Part shown: piece by piece, positions 23,691 to 38,200 of the stretch | Numbering within the stretch: position 1 is the first letter of the stretch | How the letters are laid out: every line of letters starts with the position of its first letter | NCBI GenBank assembly: GCA_029224185.1 | Contig: CM055189.1 | Location: forward strand, 29,232,690 to 29,296,689 | DNA length: 64,000 bases | Origin: Karalla daura | Lineage: Eukaryota > Chordata > Actinopteri > Chaetodontiformes > Leiognathidae | Reading direction: 5' to 3' | Notes under the pieces: generated by a model | What the model was told of the DNA's origin: nothing | Database searches by the model: none | Seen by the model: the letters and a program-made list of their open reading frames with translations, nothing else | Made by a program: the position numbers and the translations under genes

Positions 23691-26600
23691 TTGTGGTGTG
23701 CTTGTGGAGTGAGTTGCACGCTGATTGGTTGTATGGTTTTTCAGCAGCACCTCTTCTCGACGACCATGTGCTCAGGTACCTTCTCCATTGTCTCGTCTGC
23801 TGACATGGTAATACAAAGTGATGAGGCGTCCAGCTTCAATGCATCCCAACAGATGGCACAGGCCATGGGAGACTCCCAGAGTTTGAAAGGACCCCCTCAG
23901 CATTGGGCATGTCCAATCTCTTCTGAGCACCGGGCCGACATGCCGGATCGCTGCAAAATCAGCTCTCGTTTCGCTCTTTTCACGCTGCTCCCAGCCAGAC
24001 CCTAAGCAGCAGACAAATTCTTTTTTCCAGTTTTGTAGGAACATTGGTGCTCTCTCATGCGGGGCAGGCCATTAACCCGTGCGCCTTGTGAAATTTAAAC
24101 GACGAGCCTCATCGTAGGCCCAGTGCAGCCTTTTCTCTCCAAAAGCCCCCATTCATTGTCCCACCACTGCCATCAATGTTAAACGTTACACTACTCCTCG
24201 CGACTGTGGCCACAGTTCTCACAGTACACACACCAAATCGTGTCAGGGCGTTCTGGAGACTCTCCCCTACGGCTTGACAGTTAGCTCATGTTCCAGATTG
24301 GTGAAAGCATTGTCTCCATAGAGCCAAATGTTTATCACGTAGCCAATTTGGCTTTTTCCTATAAGAATGAATGGGAACAACAGAACTCCACAAACGAACA
24401 TTCACAACCTTGCCATACTTTGACTTTGAAACTTCATTTTCATTTCAAAAACTGAAGAATCTTGTGGTGTGTTTGTGTAGCGAGTTGCACGCTGATAGGT
24501 TGCTTGGCTTTTCAGCAGCACCTCTTCTCGACGACCATGTGCTCAGGTCCCTGCTCCAATGTCTCCTCTGCTGACATGGTAATACAAAGTGATGAGGCGT
24601 CCAGCTTCAATGCACCCCAGCAGATGGCACAGGCCCTGGGAGACTCCCAGAGTTTGAAAGGACCCCCTCAGCATTGGGCATGTCCAATCTCTTCTGAGCC
24701 CCGGGCCGACATGCGGGATCGCTGAAAAATCAGCTCTTGTTTCGCTCTTTTCACGCTGCTCCCAGCCACACCCTAAGCAGCAGACAAATTCTTTTTTCCA
24801 GTTTTGTAGGAACATTGGTGCTCTCTCATGCGGGGTAAGCCATAAACCCGTGCGCCTTGTGAAATTTTAAATGACGAGCCTCGTCGTAGGCCCAGTTCAG
24901 CCTTTTCTCTCCATAAGCCCCCATTCATTTTCCCACCGCTGCCATCAATGTTAAACGTTACACTACTCCTCGCGACTGTGGCCACAGTTCTCATAGTACA
25001 CACACCAAATCGTGTCATGGCGTTCTGGAGACTCTCCCCTACGGCGTGACAGTGAGCTCATATTCCAGAATGGGGAAAGCGTTGTCTCCATAGAGCCAAA
25101 TATTTATCACGTGGCCAATTTGGGTTTTCCCATAAGAATGAATGGAAAAAACAGAACTCCACAAACAAACATTCGCAACGTTGCCATACTTTGACTTTGA
25201 AACTTCATTTTCATTTCAAAAATTGAAGAGTCTTGTGGTGTGTTTGTGGAGTGAGTTGCACGCTGATTGGTTGTATGGTTTTTCAGCAGCACCTCTTCTC
25301 GACGACCATGTGCTCAGGTACCTTCTCCATTGTCTCGTCTGCTGACATGGTAATACAAAGTGATGAGGCGTCCAGCTTCAATGCATCCCAACAGATGGCA
25401 CAGGCCATGGGAGACTCCCAGAGTTTGAAAGGACCCCCTCAGCATTGGGCATGTCCAATCTCTTCTGAGCACCGGGCCGACATGCGGGATCGCTGCAAAA
25501 TCACCTCTCGTTTCGCTCTTTTCACGCTGCTCCCAGCCACACCCTAAGCAGCAGACAAATTCTTTTTTCCAGTTTTGTAGGAACATTGGTGCTCTCTCAT
25601 GCGGGGTTGGCCATAAACCCGTGCGCCTTGTGAAATTTTAAATGACGAGCCTCATCGTAGGCCCAGTGCAGCCTTTTCTCTCCATAAGCCCCCATTCATT
25701 GTCCCACCGCTGCCATCAATGTTAAACGTTACACTACTCCTCGCGACTGTGGCCACAGTTCTCACAGTACACACACCAAATCGTGTCAGGGCGTTCTGGA
25801 GACTCTCCACTACGGCTTGACAGTTAGCTCATGTTCCAGATTGGTGAAAGCATTGTCTCCATAGAGCCAAATGTTCATCACGTGGCCAATTTGGCTTTTT
25901 CCTATAAGAATGAATGGGAACAACAGAACTCCACAAACGAACATTCACAACCTTGCCATACTTTGACTTTGAAACTTCATTTTCATTTCAAAAACTGAAG
26001 AATCTTGTGGTGTGTTTGTGTAGCGAGTTGCACGCTGATAGGTTGCTTGGCTTTTCAGCAGCACCTCTTCTCGACGACCATGTGCTCAGGTCCCTGCTCC
26101 AATGTCTCCTCTGCTGACATGGTAATACAAAGTGATGAGGCGTCCAGCTTCAATGCACCCCAGCAGATGGCACAGGCCCTGGGAGACTCCCAGAGTTTGA
26201 AAGGACCCCCTCAGCATTGGGCATGTCCAATCTCTTCTGAGCACCGGGCCGACATGCGGGATCGCTGAAAAATCAGCTCTTGTTTCGCTCTTTTCACGCT
26301 GCTCCCAGCCACACCCTAAGCAGCAGACAAATTCTTTTTTCCAGTTTTGTAGGAACATTGGTGCTCTCTCATGCGGGGTAAGCCATAAACCCGTGCGCCT
26401 TGTGAAATTTTAAATGACGAGCCTCGTCGTAGGCCCAGTGCAGCCTTTTCTCTCCATAAGCCCCCATTTATTTTCCCACCGCTGCCATCAATGTTAAACG
26501 TTACACTACTCCTCGCGACTGTGGCCACAGTTCTCATAGTACACACACCAAATCGTGTCATGGCGTTCTGGAGACTCTCCCCTACGGCATTACAGTGAGC

Positions 26601-26775
26601 TCATATTCCAGATTGGGGAAAGCGTTGTCTCCATAGAGCCAAATATTTATCACGTGGCCAATTTGGGTTTTCCCATAAGAATGAATGGGAAAAACAGAAC
26701 TCCACAAACAAACATTCGCAACGTTGCCATACTTTGACTTTGAAACTTCATTTTCATTTCAAAAATTGAAGAGTC
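23691..26775. repeat. W-L dimer repeated twice, 1,542 bp period
   Basis: Monomers start at 23691 (W), 24462 (L), 25233 (W) and 26005 (L), and a third W follows at 26776. The tail before each L has GAACAACAGAAC and CGAACATTCACAACC, and each L head has TTGCTTGGC. The W at 23691 keeps CTTGTGGAG, the form seen at 20608 and 21378, while the W at 25233 has TTTGTGGAG. The left W is therefore the more divergent copy. Confidence 0.85.
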
Positions 26776-29700
26776 TTGTGGTGTGTTTGTGGAGTGAGTT
26801 GCACGCTGATTGGTTGTATGGTTTTTCAGCAGCACCTCTTCTCGACGACCATGTGCTCAGGTACCTTCTCCATTGTCTCGTCTGCTGACATGGTAATACA
26901 AAGTGATGAGGCGTCCAGCTTCAATGCATCCCAACAGATGGCACAGGCCATGGGAGACTCCCAGAGTTTGAAAGGACCCCCTCAGCATTGGGCATGTCCA
27001 ATCTCTTCTGAGCACCGGGCCGACATGCGGGATCGCTGCAAAATCAGCTCTCGTTTCGCTCTTTTCACGCTGCTCCCAGCCACACCCTAAGCAGCAGACA
27101 AATTCTTTTTTCCAGTTTTGTAGGAACATTGGTGCTCTCTCATGCGGGGTTGGCCATAAACCCGTGCGCCTTGTGAAATTTTAAATGACGAGCCTCATCG
27201 TAGGCCCAGTGCAGCCTTTTCTCTCCATAAGCCCCCATTCATTGTCCCACCGCTGCCATCAATGTTAAACGTTACACTACTCCTCGCGACTGTGGCCACA
27301 GTTCTCATAGTACACACACCAAATCGTGTCAGGGCGTTCTGGAGACTCTCCCCTACGGTGTGACAGTGAACTCATATTCCAGATTGGGGAAAGCGTTGTC
27401 TCCATAGAGCCAAATGTTTATCACTTGGCCAATTTGGCTTTTTCCCATAAGAATGAATGGAAAAACAGAACTCCACAAACAAACATTCGCAACGTTGCCA
27501 TACTTTGACTTTGAAACTTCATTTTCATTTCAAAAATTGAAGAATCTTGTGGTGTGTTTGTGTAGCGAGTTGCACGCTGATTGGTTGTATGGTTTTTCAG
27601 CAGCACCTCTACTCGACAACCATGTGCTCAGGTACCTTCTCCATTGTCTCGTCTGCTGACATGGTAATACAAAGTGATGAGGCGTCCAGCTTCAATGCAC
27701 CCCAGCAGATGGCACAGGCCCTGGGAGAATCCCAGAGTTTGAAAGGGCCCCCTCAGCATTGGGCATGTCCAATCTCTTCTTAGCACCGGGCCGACATGCG
27801 GGATTGCTGAAAAATCAGCTCTCGTTTCGCTCTTTTCACGCTGCTCCCAGCCACACCCTAAGCAGCAGACAAATTCTTTTTTTGCAGTTTTGTAGGAACA
27901 TTGGTGCTCTCTCATGCGGGGCAGGCCATTAACCCGTGCGCCTTGTGAAATTTAAACGACGAGCCTCATCGTAGGCCCAGTGCAGCCTTTTCTCTCCAAA
28001 AGCCCCCATTCATTGTCCCACCACTGCCATCAATGTTAAACGTTACACTACTCCTCGCGACTGTGGCCACAGTTCTCACAGTACACACACCAAATCGTGT
28101 CAGGGCGTTCTGGAGACACTCCCCTACGGCTTGATAGTTAGCTCATGTTCCAGATTGGTGAAAGCATTGTCTCCATAGAGCCAAATGTTTATCACGTAGC
28201 CAATTTGGCTTTTTCCTATAAGAATGAATGGGAACAACAGAACTCCACAAACGAACATTCACAACCTTGCCATACTTTGACTTTGAAACTTCATTTTCAT
28301 TTCAAAAACTGAAGAATCTTGTGGTGTGTTTGTGTAGCGAGTTGCACGCTGATAGGTTGCTTGGCTTTTCAGCAGCACCTCTTCTCGACGACCATGTGCT
28401 CAGGTCCCTGCTCCAATGTCTCCTCTGCTGACATGGTAATACAAAGTGATGAGGCGTCCAGCTTCAATGCACCCCAGCAGATGGCACAGGCCCTGGGAGA
28501 CTCCCAGAGTTTGAAAGGACCCCCTCAGCATTGGGCATGTCCAATCTCTTCTGAGCCCCGGGCCGACATGCGGGATCGCTGAAAAATCAGCTCTTGTTTC
28601 GCTCTTTTCACGCTGCTCCCAGCCACACCCTAAGCAGCAGACAAATTCTTTTTTCCAGTTTTGTAGGAACATTGGTGCTCTCTCATGCGGGGTAAGCCAT
28701 AAACCCGTGCGCCTTGTGAAATTTTAAATGACGAGCCTCGTCGTAGGCCCAGTTCAGCCTTTTCTCTCCATAAGCCCCCATTCATTTTCCCACCGCTGCC
28801 ATCAATGTTAAACGTTACACTACTCCTCGCGACTGTGGCCACAGTTCTCATAGTACACACACCAAATCGTGTCATGGCGTTCTGGAGACTCTCCCCTACG
28901 GCGTGACAGTGAGCTCATATTCCAGATTGGGGAAAGCGTTGTCTCCATAGAGCCAAATATTTATCACGTGGCCAATTTGGGTTTTCCCATAAGAATGAAT
29001 GGGTAAAACAGAACTCCACAAACAAACATTCGCAACGTTGCCATACTTTGACTTTGAAACTTCATTTTCATTTCAAAAATTGAAGAGTCTTGTGGTGTGT
29101 TTGTGGAGTGAGTTGCACGCTGATTGGTTGTATGGTTTTTCAGCAGCACCTCTTCTCGACGACCATGTGCTCAGGTACCTTCTCCATTGTCTCGTCTGCT
29201 GACATGGTAATACAAAGTGATGAGGCGTCCAGCTTCAATGCATCCCAACAGATGGCACAGGCCATGGGAGACTCCCAGAGTTTGAAAGGACCCCCTCAGC
29301 ATTGGGCATGTCCAATCTCTTCTGAGCACCGGGCCGACATGCGGGATCGCTGCAAAATCAGCTCTCGTTTCGCTCTTTTCACGCTGCTCCCAGCCACACC
29401 CTAAGCAGCAGACAAATTCTTTTTTCCAGTTTTGTAGGAACATTGGTGCTCTCTCATGCGGGGTTGGCCATAAACCCGTGCGCCTTGTGAAATTTTAAAT
29501 GACGAGCCTCATCGTAGGCCCAGTGCAGCCTTTTCTCTCCATAAGCCCCCATTCATTGTCCCACCGCTGCCATCAATGTTAAACGTTACACTACTCCTCG
29601 CGACTGTGGCCACAGTTCTCATAGTACACACACCAAATCGTGTCAGGGCGTTCTGGAGACTCTCCCCTACGGTGTGACAGTGAACTCATATTCCAGATTG

Positions 29701-31403
29701 GGGAAAGCGTTGTCTCCATAGAGCCAAATGTTTATCACTTGGCCAATTTGGCTTTTTCCCATAAGAATGAATGGAAAAACAGAACTCCACAAACAAACAT
29801 TCGCAACGTTGCCATACTTTGACTTTGAAACTTCATTTTCATTTCAAAAATTGAAGAATCTTGTGGTGTGTTTGTGTAGCGAGTTGCACGCTGATTGGTT
29901 GTATGGTTTTTAAGCAGCACCTCTACTCGACAACCATGTGCTCAGGTACCTTCTCCATTGTCTCGTCTGCTGACATGGTAATACAAAGTGATGAGGCGTC
30001 CAGCTTCAATGCACCCCAGCAGATGGCACAGGCCCTGGGAGAATCCCAGAGTTTGAAAGGGCCCCCTCAGCATTGGGCATGTCCAATCTCTTCTTAGCAC
30101 CGGGCCGACATGCGGGATTGCTGAAAAATCAGCTCTTGTTTCGCTCTTTTCACGCTGCTCCCAGCCACACCCTAAGCAGCAGACAAATTCTTTTTTTGCA
30201 GTTTTGTAGGAACATTGGTGCTCTCTCATGCGGGGCAGGCCATTAACCCGTGCGCCTTGTGAAATTTAAACGACGAGCCTCATCGTAGGCCCAGTGCAGC
30301 CTTTTCTCTCCAAAAGCCCCCATTCATTGTCCCACCACTGCCATCAATGTTAAACGTTACACTACTCCTCGCGACTGTGGCCACAGTTCTCACAGTACAC
30401 ACACCAAATCGTGTCAGGGCGTTCTGGAGACTCTCCCCTACGGCTTGATAGTTAGCTCATGTTCCAGATTGGTGAAAGCATTGTCTCCATAGAGCCAAAT
30501 GTTTATCACGTAGCCAATTTGGCTTTTTCCTATAAGAATGAATGGGAACAACAGAACTCCACAAACGAACATTCACAACCTTGCCATACTTTGACTTTGA
30601 AACTTCATTTTCATTTCAAAAACTGAAGAATCTTGTGGTGTGTTTGTGTAGCGAGTTGCACGCTGATAGGTTGCTTGGCTTTTCAGCAGCACCTCTTCTC
30701 GACGACCATGTGCTCAGGTCCCTGCTCCAATGTCTCCTCTGCTGACATGGTAATACAAAGTGATGAGGCGTCCAGCTTCAATGCACCCCAGCAGATGGCA
30801 CAGGCCCTGGGAGACTCCCAGAGTTTGAAAGGACCCCCTCAGCATTGGGCATGTCCAATCTCTTCTGAGCCCCGGGCCGACATGCGGGATCGCTGAAAAA
30901 TCAGCTCTTGTTTCGCTCTTTTCACGCTGCTCCCAGCCACACCCTAAGCAGCAGACAAATTCTTTTTTCCAGTTTTGTAGGAACATTGGTGCTCTCTCAT
31001 GCGGGGTAAGCCATAAACCCGTGCGCCTTGTGAAATTTTAAATGACGAGCCTCGTCGTAGGCCCAGTTCAGCCTTTTCTCTCCATAAGCCCCCATTCATT
31101 TTCCCACCGCTGCCATCAATGTTAAACGTTACACTACTCCTCGCGACTGTGGCCACAGTTCTCATAGTACACACACCAAATCGTGTCATGGCGTTCTGGA
31201 GACTCTCCCCTACGGCGTGACAGTGAGCTCATATTCCAGAATGGGGAAAGCGTTGTCTCCATAGAGCCAAATATTTATCACGTGGCCAATTTGGGTTTTC
31301 CCATAAGAATGAATGGGAAAAACAGAACTCCACAAACAAACATTCGCAACGTTGCCATACTTTGACTTTGAAACTTCATTTTCATTTCAAAAATTGAAGA
31401 GTC
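26776..31403. repeat. W-N-L trimer repeated twice, 2,314 bp period
   Basis: Copy 1 starts at 26776 (W), 27547 (N) and 28319 (L). Copy 2 starts at 29090 (W), 29861 (N) and 30633 (L). Corresponding positions are offset by exactly 2,314 bp. Both N monomers share CTCTACTCGACAACC, a change otherwise seen at 54534 in this window, and both L tails share GAGCCCCGGG. Private differences include TTTTTAAGCAGC at 29909 in copy 2 and AGACACTCC near 28,116 in copy 1. Confidence 0.88.
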
Positions 31404-34400
31404 TTGTGGTGTGTTTGTGGAGTGAGTTGCACGCTGATTGGTTGTATGGTTTTTCAGCAGCACCTCTTCTCGACGACCATGTGCTCAGGTACCTTCTCCA
31501 TTGTCTCGTCTGCTGACATGGTAATACAAAGTGATGAGGCGTCCAGCTTCAATGCATCCCAACAGATGGCACAGGCCATGGGAGACTCCCAGAGTTTGAA
31601 AGGACCCCCTCAGCATTGGGCATGTCCAATCTCTTCTGAGCACCGGGCCGACATGCGGGATCGCTGCAAAATCAGCTCTCGTTTCGCTCTTTTCACGCTG
31701 CTCCCAGCCACACCCTAAGCAGCAGACAAATTCTTTTTTCCAGTTTTGTAGGAACATTGGTGCTCTCTCATGCGGGGTTGGCCATAAACCCGTGCGCCTT
31801 GTGAAATTTTAAATGACGAGCCTCATCGTAGGCCCAGTGCAGCCTTTTCTCTCCATAAGCCCCCATTCATTGTCCCACCACTGCCATCAATGTTAAACGT
31901 TACACTACTCCTCGCGACTGTGGCCACAGTTCTCACAGTACACACACCAAATCGTGTCAGGGCGTTCTGGAGACTCTCCCCTACGGCTTGACAGTTAGCT
32001 CATGTTCCAGATTGGTGAAAGCATTGTCTCCATAGAGCCAAATGTTCATCACGTGGCCAATTTGGCTTTTTCCTATAAGAATGAATGGGAACAACAGAAC
32101 TCCACAAACGAACATTCACAACCTTGCCATACTTTGACTTTGAAACTTCATTTTCATTTCAAAAACTGAAGAATCTTGTGGTGTGTTTGTGTAGCGAGTT
32201 GCACGCTGATAGGTTGCTTGGCTTTTCAGCAGCACCTCTTCTCGACGACCATGTGCTCAGGTCCCTGCTCCAATGTCTCCTCTGCTGACATGGTAATACA
32301 AAGTGATGAGGCGTCCAGCTTCAATGCACCCCAGCAGATGGCACAGGCCCTGGGAGACTCCCAGAGTTTGAAAGGACCCCCTCAGCATTGGGCATGTCCA
32401 ATCTCTTCTGAGCACCGGGCCGACATGCGGGATCGCTGAAAAATCAGCTCTTGTTTCGCTCTTTTCACGCTGCTCCCAGCCACACCCTAAGCAGCAGACA
32501 AATTCTTTTTTCCAGTTTTGTAGGAACATTGGTGCTCTCTCATGCGGGGTCGGCCATAATCCAGTGCGCCTTGTGAAATTTAAACGACGAGCCTCATCGT
32601 AAGCCCAGTGCAGCCTTTTTCTCTCCATAAGCCCCCATTCATTGTCCCACCGCTGCCATCAATGTTAAATGTTACACTACTCCTCGCGACTGTGGCCACA
32701 GTTCTCATAGTACACACACCAAATCGCGTCAGGGCGTTCTGGAGACTCTCCCCTACGGCGTGACAGTGAGCTCATATTCCAGATTGGGGAAAGCGTTGTC
32801 TCCATAGAGCCAAATGTTTATCACTTGGCCAATTTGGGTTTTCCCATAAGAATGAATGGGTAAAACAGAACTCCACAAACAAACATTCGCAACGTTGCCA
32901 TACTTTGACTTTGAAACTTCATTTTCATTTCAAAAACTGAAGAATCTTGTGGTGTGTTTGTGTAGCGAGTTGCACGCTGATAGGTTGTATGGTTTTTCAG
33001 CAGCACCTCCTCTCGACGACCATGTGCTCAGGTACCTGCTCCAATGTCTCCTCTGTTGACATGGTAATACAAAGTGATGAGGCGTCCAGCTTCAATGCAC
33101 CCCAGCAGATGGCACTGGCCCTGGGTGACTCCCAGAGTTTGAAAGGGCCCCCTCAGCATTGGGCATGTCCAATCTCTTCTGAGCACCGGGCCGACATGCC
33201 GGATCGCTGCAAAATCACCTCTCGTTTCGCTCTTTTCACGTTGCTCCCAGCCACACCCTAAGCAGCAGACAAATTCTTTTTTCCAGTTTTGTAGGAACAT
33301 TGGTGCTCTCTCATGCGGGGTAAGCCATAAACCCGTGCGCCTTGTGAAATTTTAAATGACGAGCCTCATCGTAGGCCCAGTGCAGCCTTTTCTCTCCAAA
33401 AGCCCCCATTCATTGTCCCACCACTGCCATCAATGTTAAACGTTACACTACTCCTCGCGACTGTGGCCACAGTTCTCACAGTACACACACCAAATCGTGT
33501 CATGGCGTTCTGGAGACTCTCCCCTACGGCGTTACAGTGAGCTCATGTTCCAGATTGGTGAAAGCATTGTCTCCATAGAGCCAAATGTTCATCACGTGGC
33601 CAATTTGGCTTTTTCCTATAAGAATGAATGGGAACAACAGAACTCCACAAACGAACATTCACAACCTTGCCATACTTTGACTTTGAAACTTCATTTTCAT
33701 TTCAAAAACTGAAGAATCTTGTGGTGTGTTTGTGTAGCGAGTTGCACGCTGATAGGTTGCTTGGCTTTTCAGCAGCACCTCTTCTCGACGACCATGTGCT
33801 CAGGTCCCTGCTCCAATGTCTCCTCTGCTGACATGGTAATACAAAGTGATGAGGCGTCCAGCTTCAATGCACCCCAGCAGATGGCACAGGCCCTGGGAGA
33901 CTCCCAGAGTTTGAAAGGACCCCCTCAGCATTGGGCATGTCCAATCTCTTCTGAGCACCGGGCCGACATGCGGGATCGCTGAAAAATCAGCTCTTGTTTC
34001 GCTCTTTTCACGCTGCTCCCAGCCACACCCTAAGCAGCAGACAAATTCTTTTTTCCAGTTTTGTAGGAACATTGGTGCTCTCTCATGCGGGGTCGGCCAT
34101 AATCCAGTGCGCCTTGTGAAATTTAAACGACGAGCCTCATCGTAAGCCCAGTGCAGCCTTTTTCTCTCCATAAGCCCCCATTCATTGTCCCACCGCTGCC
34201 ATCAATGTTAAATGTTACACTACTCCTCGCGACTGTGGCCACAGTTCTCATAGTACACACACCAAATCGCGTCAGGGCGTTCTGGAGACTCTCCCCTACG
34301 GCGTGACAGTGAGCTCATATTCCAGATTGGGGAAAGCGTTGTCTCCATAGAGCCAAATGTTTATCACTTGGCCAATTTGGGTTTTCCCATAAGAATGAAT

Positions 34401-35260
34401 GGGTAAAACAGAACTCCACAAACAAACATTCGCAACGTTGCCATACTTTGACTTTGAAACTTCATTTTCATTTCAAAAACTGAAGAATCTTGTGGTGTGT
34501 TTGTGTAGCGAGTTGCACGCTGATAGGTTGTATGGTTTTTCAGCAGCACCTCCTCTCGACGACCATGTGCTCAGGTACCTGCTCCAATGTCTCCTCTGTT
34601 GACATGGTAATACAAAGTGATGAGGCGTCCAGCTTCAATGCACCCCAGCAGATGGCACTGGCCCTGGGTGACTCCCAGAGTTTGAAAGGGCCCCCTCAGC
34701 ATTGGGCATGTCCAATCTCTTCTGAGCACCGGGCCGACATGCCGGATCGCTGCAAAATCACCTCTCGTTTCGCTCTTTTCACGTTGCTCCCAGCCACACC
34801 CTAAGCAGCAGACAAATTCTTTTTTCCAGTTTTGTAGGAACATTGGTGCTCTCTCATGCGGGGTAAGCCATAAACCCGTGCGCCTTGTGAAATTTTAAAT
34901 GACGAGCCTCGTCGTAGGCCCAGTGCAGCCTTTTCTCTCCATAAGCCCCCATTCATTTTCCCACCGCTGCCATCAATGTTAAACGTTACACTACTCCTCG
35001 CGACTGTGGCCACAGTTCTCATAGTACACACACCAAATCGTGTCATGGCGTTCTGGAGACTCTCCCCTACGGCGTTAGAGTGAGCTCATATTCCAGATTG
35101 GGGAAAGCGTTGTCTCCATAGAGCCAAATATTTATCACGTGGCCAATTTGGGTTTTCCCATAAGAATGAATGGGAAAAACAGAACTCCACAAACAAACAT
35201 TCGCAACGTTGCCATTCTTTGACTTTGAAACTTCATTTTCATTTCAAAAATTGAAGAGTC
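31404..35260. repeat. W followed by an L-Y dimer repeated twice, 1,543 bp period
   Basis: Monomers start at 31404 (W), 32176 (L), 32947 (Y), 33719 (L) and 34490 (Y). The L-Y pairs share private bases: GGTCGGCCATAATCCAG near 32,548 and 34,091, an extra T in CCTTTTTCTCTCC, AATCGCGTCAGG, and ACGTTGCTCCC. These bases recur at 58393 and 63020, which shows common descent of the L-Y pairs. Confidence 0.87.
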
Positions 35261-38200
35261 TTGTGGTGTGTTTGTGGAGTGAGTTGCACGCTGATTGGTT
35301 GTATGGTTTTTCAGCAGCACCTCTTCTCGACGACCATGTGCTCAGGTACCTTCTCCATTGTCTCGTCTGCTGACATGGTAATACAAAGTGATGAGGCGTC
35401 CAGCTTCAATGCATCCCAACAGATGGCACAGGCCATGGGAGACTCCCAGAGTTTGAAAGGACCCCCTCAGCATTGGGCATGTCCAATCTCTTCTGAGCAC
35501 CGGGCCGACATGCGGGATCGCTGCAAAATCAGCTCTCGTTTCGCTCTTTTCACGCTGCTCCCAGCCACACCCTAAGCAGCAGACAAATTCTTTTTTCCAG
35601 TTTTGTAGGAACATTGGTGCTCTCTCATGCGGGGTTGGCCATAAACCCGTGCGCCTTGTGAAATTTTAAATGACGAGCCTCATCGTAGGCCCAGTGCAGC
35701 CTTTTCTCTCCATAAGCCCCCATTCATTGTCCCACCGCTGCCATCAATGTTAAACGTTACACTACTCCTCGCGACTGTGGCCACAGTTCTCATAGTACAC
35801 ACACCAAATCGTGTCAGGGCGTTCTGGAGACTCTCCCCTACGGTGTGACAGTGAACTCATATTCCAGATTGGGGAAAGCGTTGTCTCCATAGAGCCAAAT
35901 GTTTATCACTTGGCCAATTTGGCTTTTTCCCATAAGAATGAATGGAAAAACAGAACTCCACAAACAAACATTCGCAACGTTGCCATACTTTGACTTTGAA
36001 ACTTCATTTTCATTTCAAAAATTGAAGAATCTTGTGGTGTGTTTGTGTAGCGAGTTGCACGCTGATTGGTTGTATGGTTTTTCAGCAGCACCTCTTCTCG
36101 ACAACCATGTGCTCAGGTACCTTCTCCATTGTCTCGTCTGCTGACATGGTAATACAAAGTGATGAGGCGTCCAGCTTCAATGCACCCCAGCAGATGGCAC
36201 AGGCCCTGGGAGAATCCCAGAGTTTGAAAGGGCCCCCTCAGCATTGGGCATGTCCAATCTCTTCTTAGCACCGGGCCGACATGCGGGATTGCTGAAAAAT
36301 CAGCTCTCGTTTCGCTCTTTTCACGCTGCTCCCAGCCACACCCTAAGCAGCAGACAAATTCTTTTTTTGCAGTTTTGTAGGAACATTGGTGCTCTCTCAT
36401 GCGGGGCAGGCCATTAACCCGTGCGCCTTGTGAAATTTAAACGACGAGCCTCATCGTAGGCCCAGTGCAGCCTTTTCTCTCCAAAAGCCCCCATTCATTG
36501 TCCCACCACTGCCATCAATGTTAAACGTTACACTACTCCTCGCGACTGTGGCCACAGTTCTCACAGTACACACACCAAATCGTGTCAGGGCGTTCTGGAG
36601 ACTCTCCCCTACGGCTTGACAGTTAGCTCATGTTCCAGATTGGTGAAAGCATTGTCTCCATAGAGCCAAATGTTTATCACGTAGCCAATTTGGCTTTTTC
36701 CTATAAGAATGAATGGGAACAACAGAACTCCACAAACGAACATTCACAACCTTGCCATACTTTGACTTTGAAACTTCATTTTCATTTCAAAAACTGAAGA
36801 ATCTTGTGGTGTGTTTGTGTAGCGAGTTGCACGCTGATAGGTTGCTTGGCTTTTCAGCAGCACCTCTTCTCGACGACCATGTGCTCAGGTCCCTGCTCCA
36901 ATGTCTCCTCTGCTGACATGGTAATACAAAGTGATGAGGCGTCCAGCTTCAATGCACCCCAGCAGATGGCACAGGCCCTGGGAGACTCCCAGAGTTTGAA
37001 AGGACCCCCTCAGCATTGGGCATGTCCAATCTCTTCTGAGCCCCGGGCTGACATGCGGGATCGCTGAAAAATCAGCTCTTGTTTCGCTCTTTTCACGCTG
37101 CTCCCAGCCACACCCTAAGCAGCAGACAAATTCTTTTTTCCAGTTTTGTAGGAACATTGGTGCTCTCTCATGCGGGGTAAGCCATAAACCCGTGCGCCTT
37201 GTGAAATTTTAAATGACGAGCCTCGTCGTAGGCCCAGTTCAGCCTTTTCTCTCCATAAGCCCCCATTCATTTTCCCACCGCTGCCATCAATGTTAAACGT
37301 TACACTACTCCTCGCGACTGTGGCCACAGTTCTCATAGTACACACACCAAATCGTGTCATGGCGTTCTGGAGACTCTCCCCTACGGCGTGACAGTGAGCT
37401 CATATTCCAGAATGGGGAAAGCGTTGTCTCCATAGAGCCAAATATTTATCACGTGGCCAATTTGGGTTTTCCCATAAGAATGAATGGGAAAAACAGAACT
37501 CCACAAACAAACATTCGCAACGTTGCCATACTTTGACTTTGAAACTTCATTTTCATTTCAAAAATTGAAGAGTCTTGTGGTGTGTTTGTGGAGTGAGTTG
37601 CACGCTGATTGGTTGTATGGTTTTTCAGCAGCACCTCCTCTCGACGACCATGTGCTCAGGTACCTGCTCCATTGTCTCGTCTGCTGACATGGTAATACAA
37701 AGTGATGAGGCGTCCAGCTTCAATGCACCCCAGCAGATGGCACAGGCCCTGGGAGACTCCCAGAGTTTGAAAGGCCCCCTCAGCATTGGGCATGTCCAAT
37801 CTCTTCTGAGCACCGGGCCGACATGCGGGATCGCTGAAACATCAGCTCTCGTTTCGCTCTTTTCACGCTGCTCCCAGCCACACCCTAAGCAGCAGACAAA
37901 TTCTTTTTTCCAGTTTTGTAGGAACATTGGTGCTCTCTCATGCGGGTTTGGCCATAAACCCGTGCGCCTTGTGAAATTTTAAATGACGAGCCTCATCGTA
38001 GGCCCAGTGCAGCCTTTTCTCTCCATAAGCCCCCATTCATTGTCCCACCGCTGCCATCAATGTTAAACGTTACACTACTCCTCGCGACTGTGGCCACAGT
38101 TCTCATAGTACACACACCAAATCGTGTCAGGGCGTTCTGGAGACTCTTCCCTACGGTGTGACAGTGAACTCATATTCCAGATTGGGGAAAGCGTTGTCTC

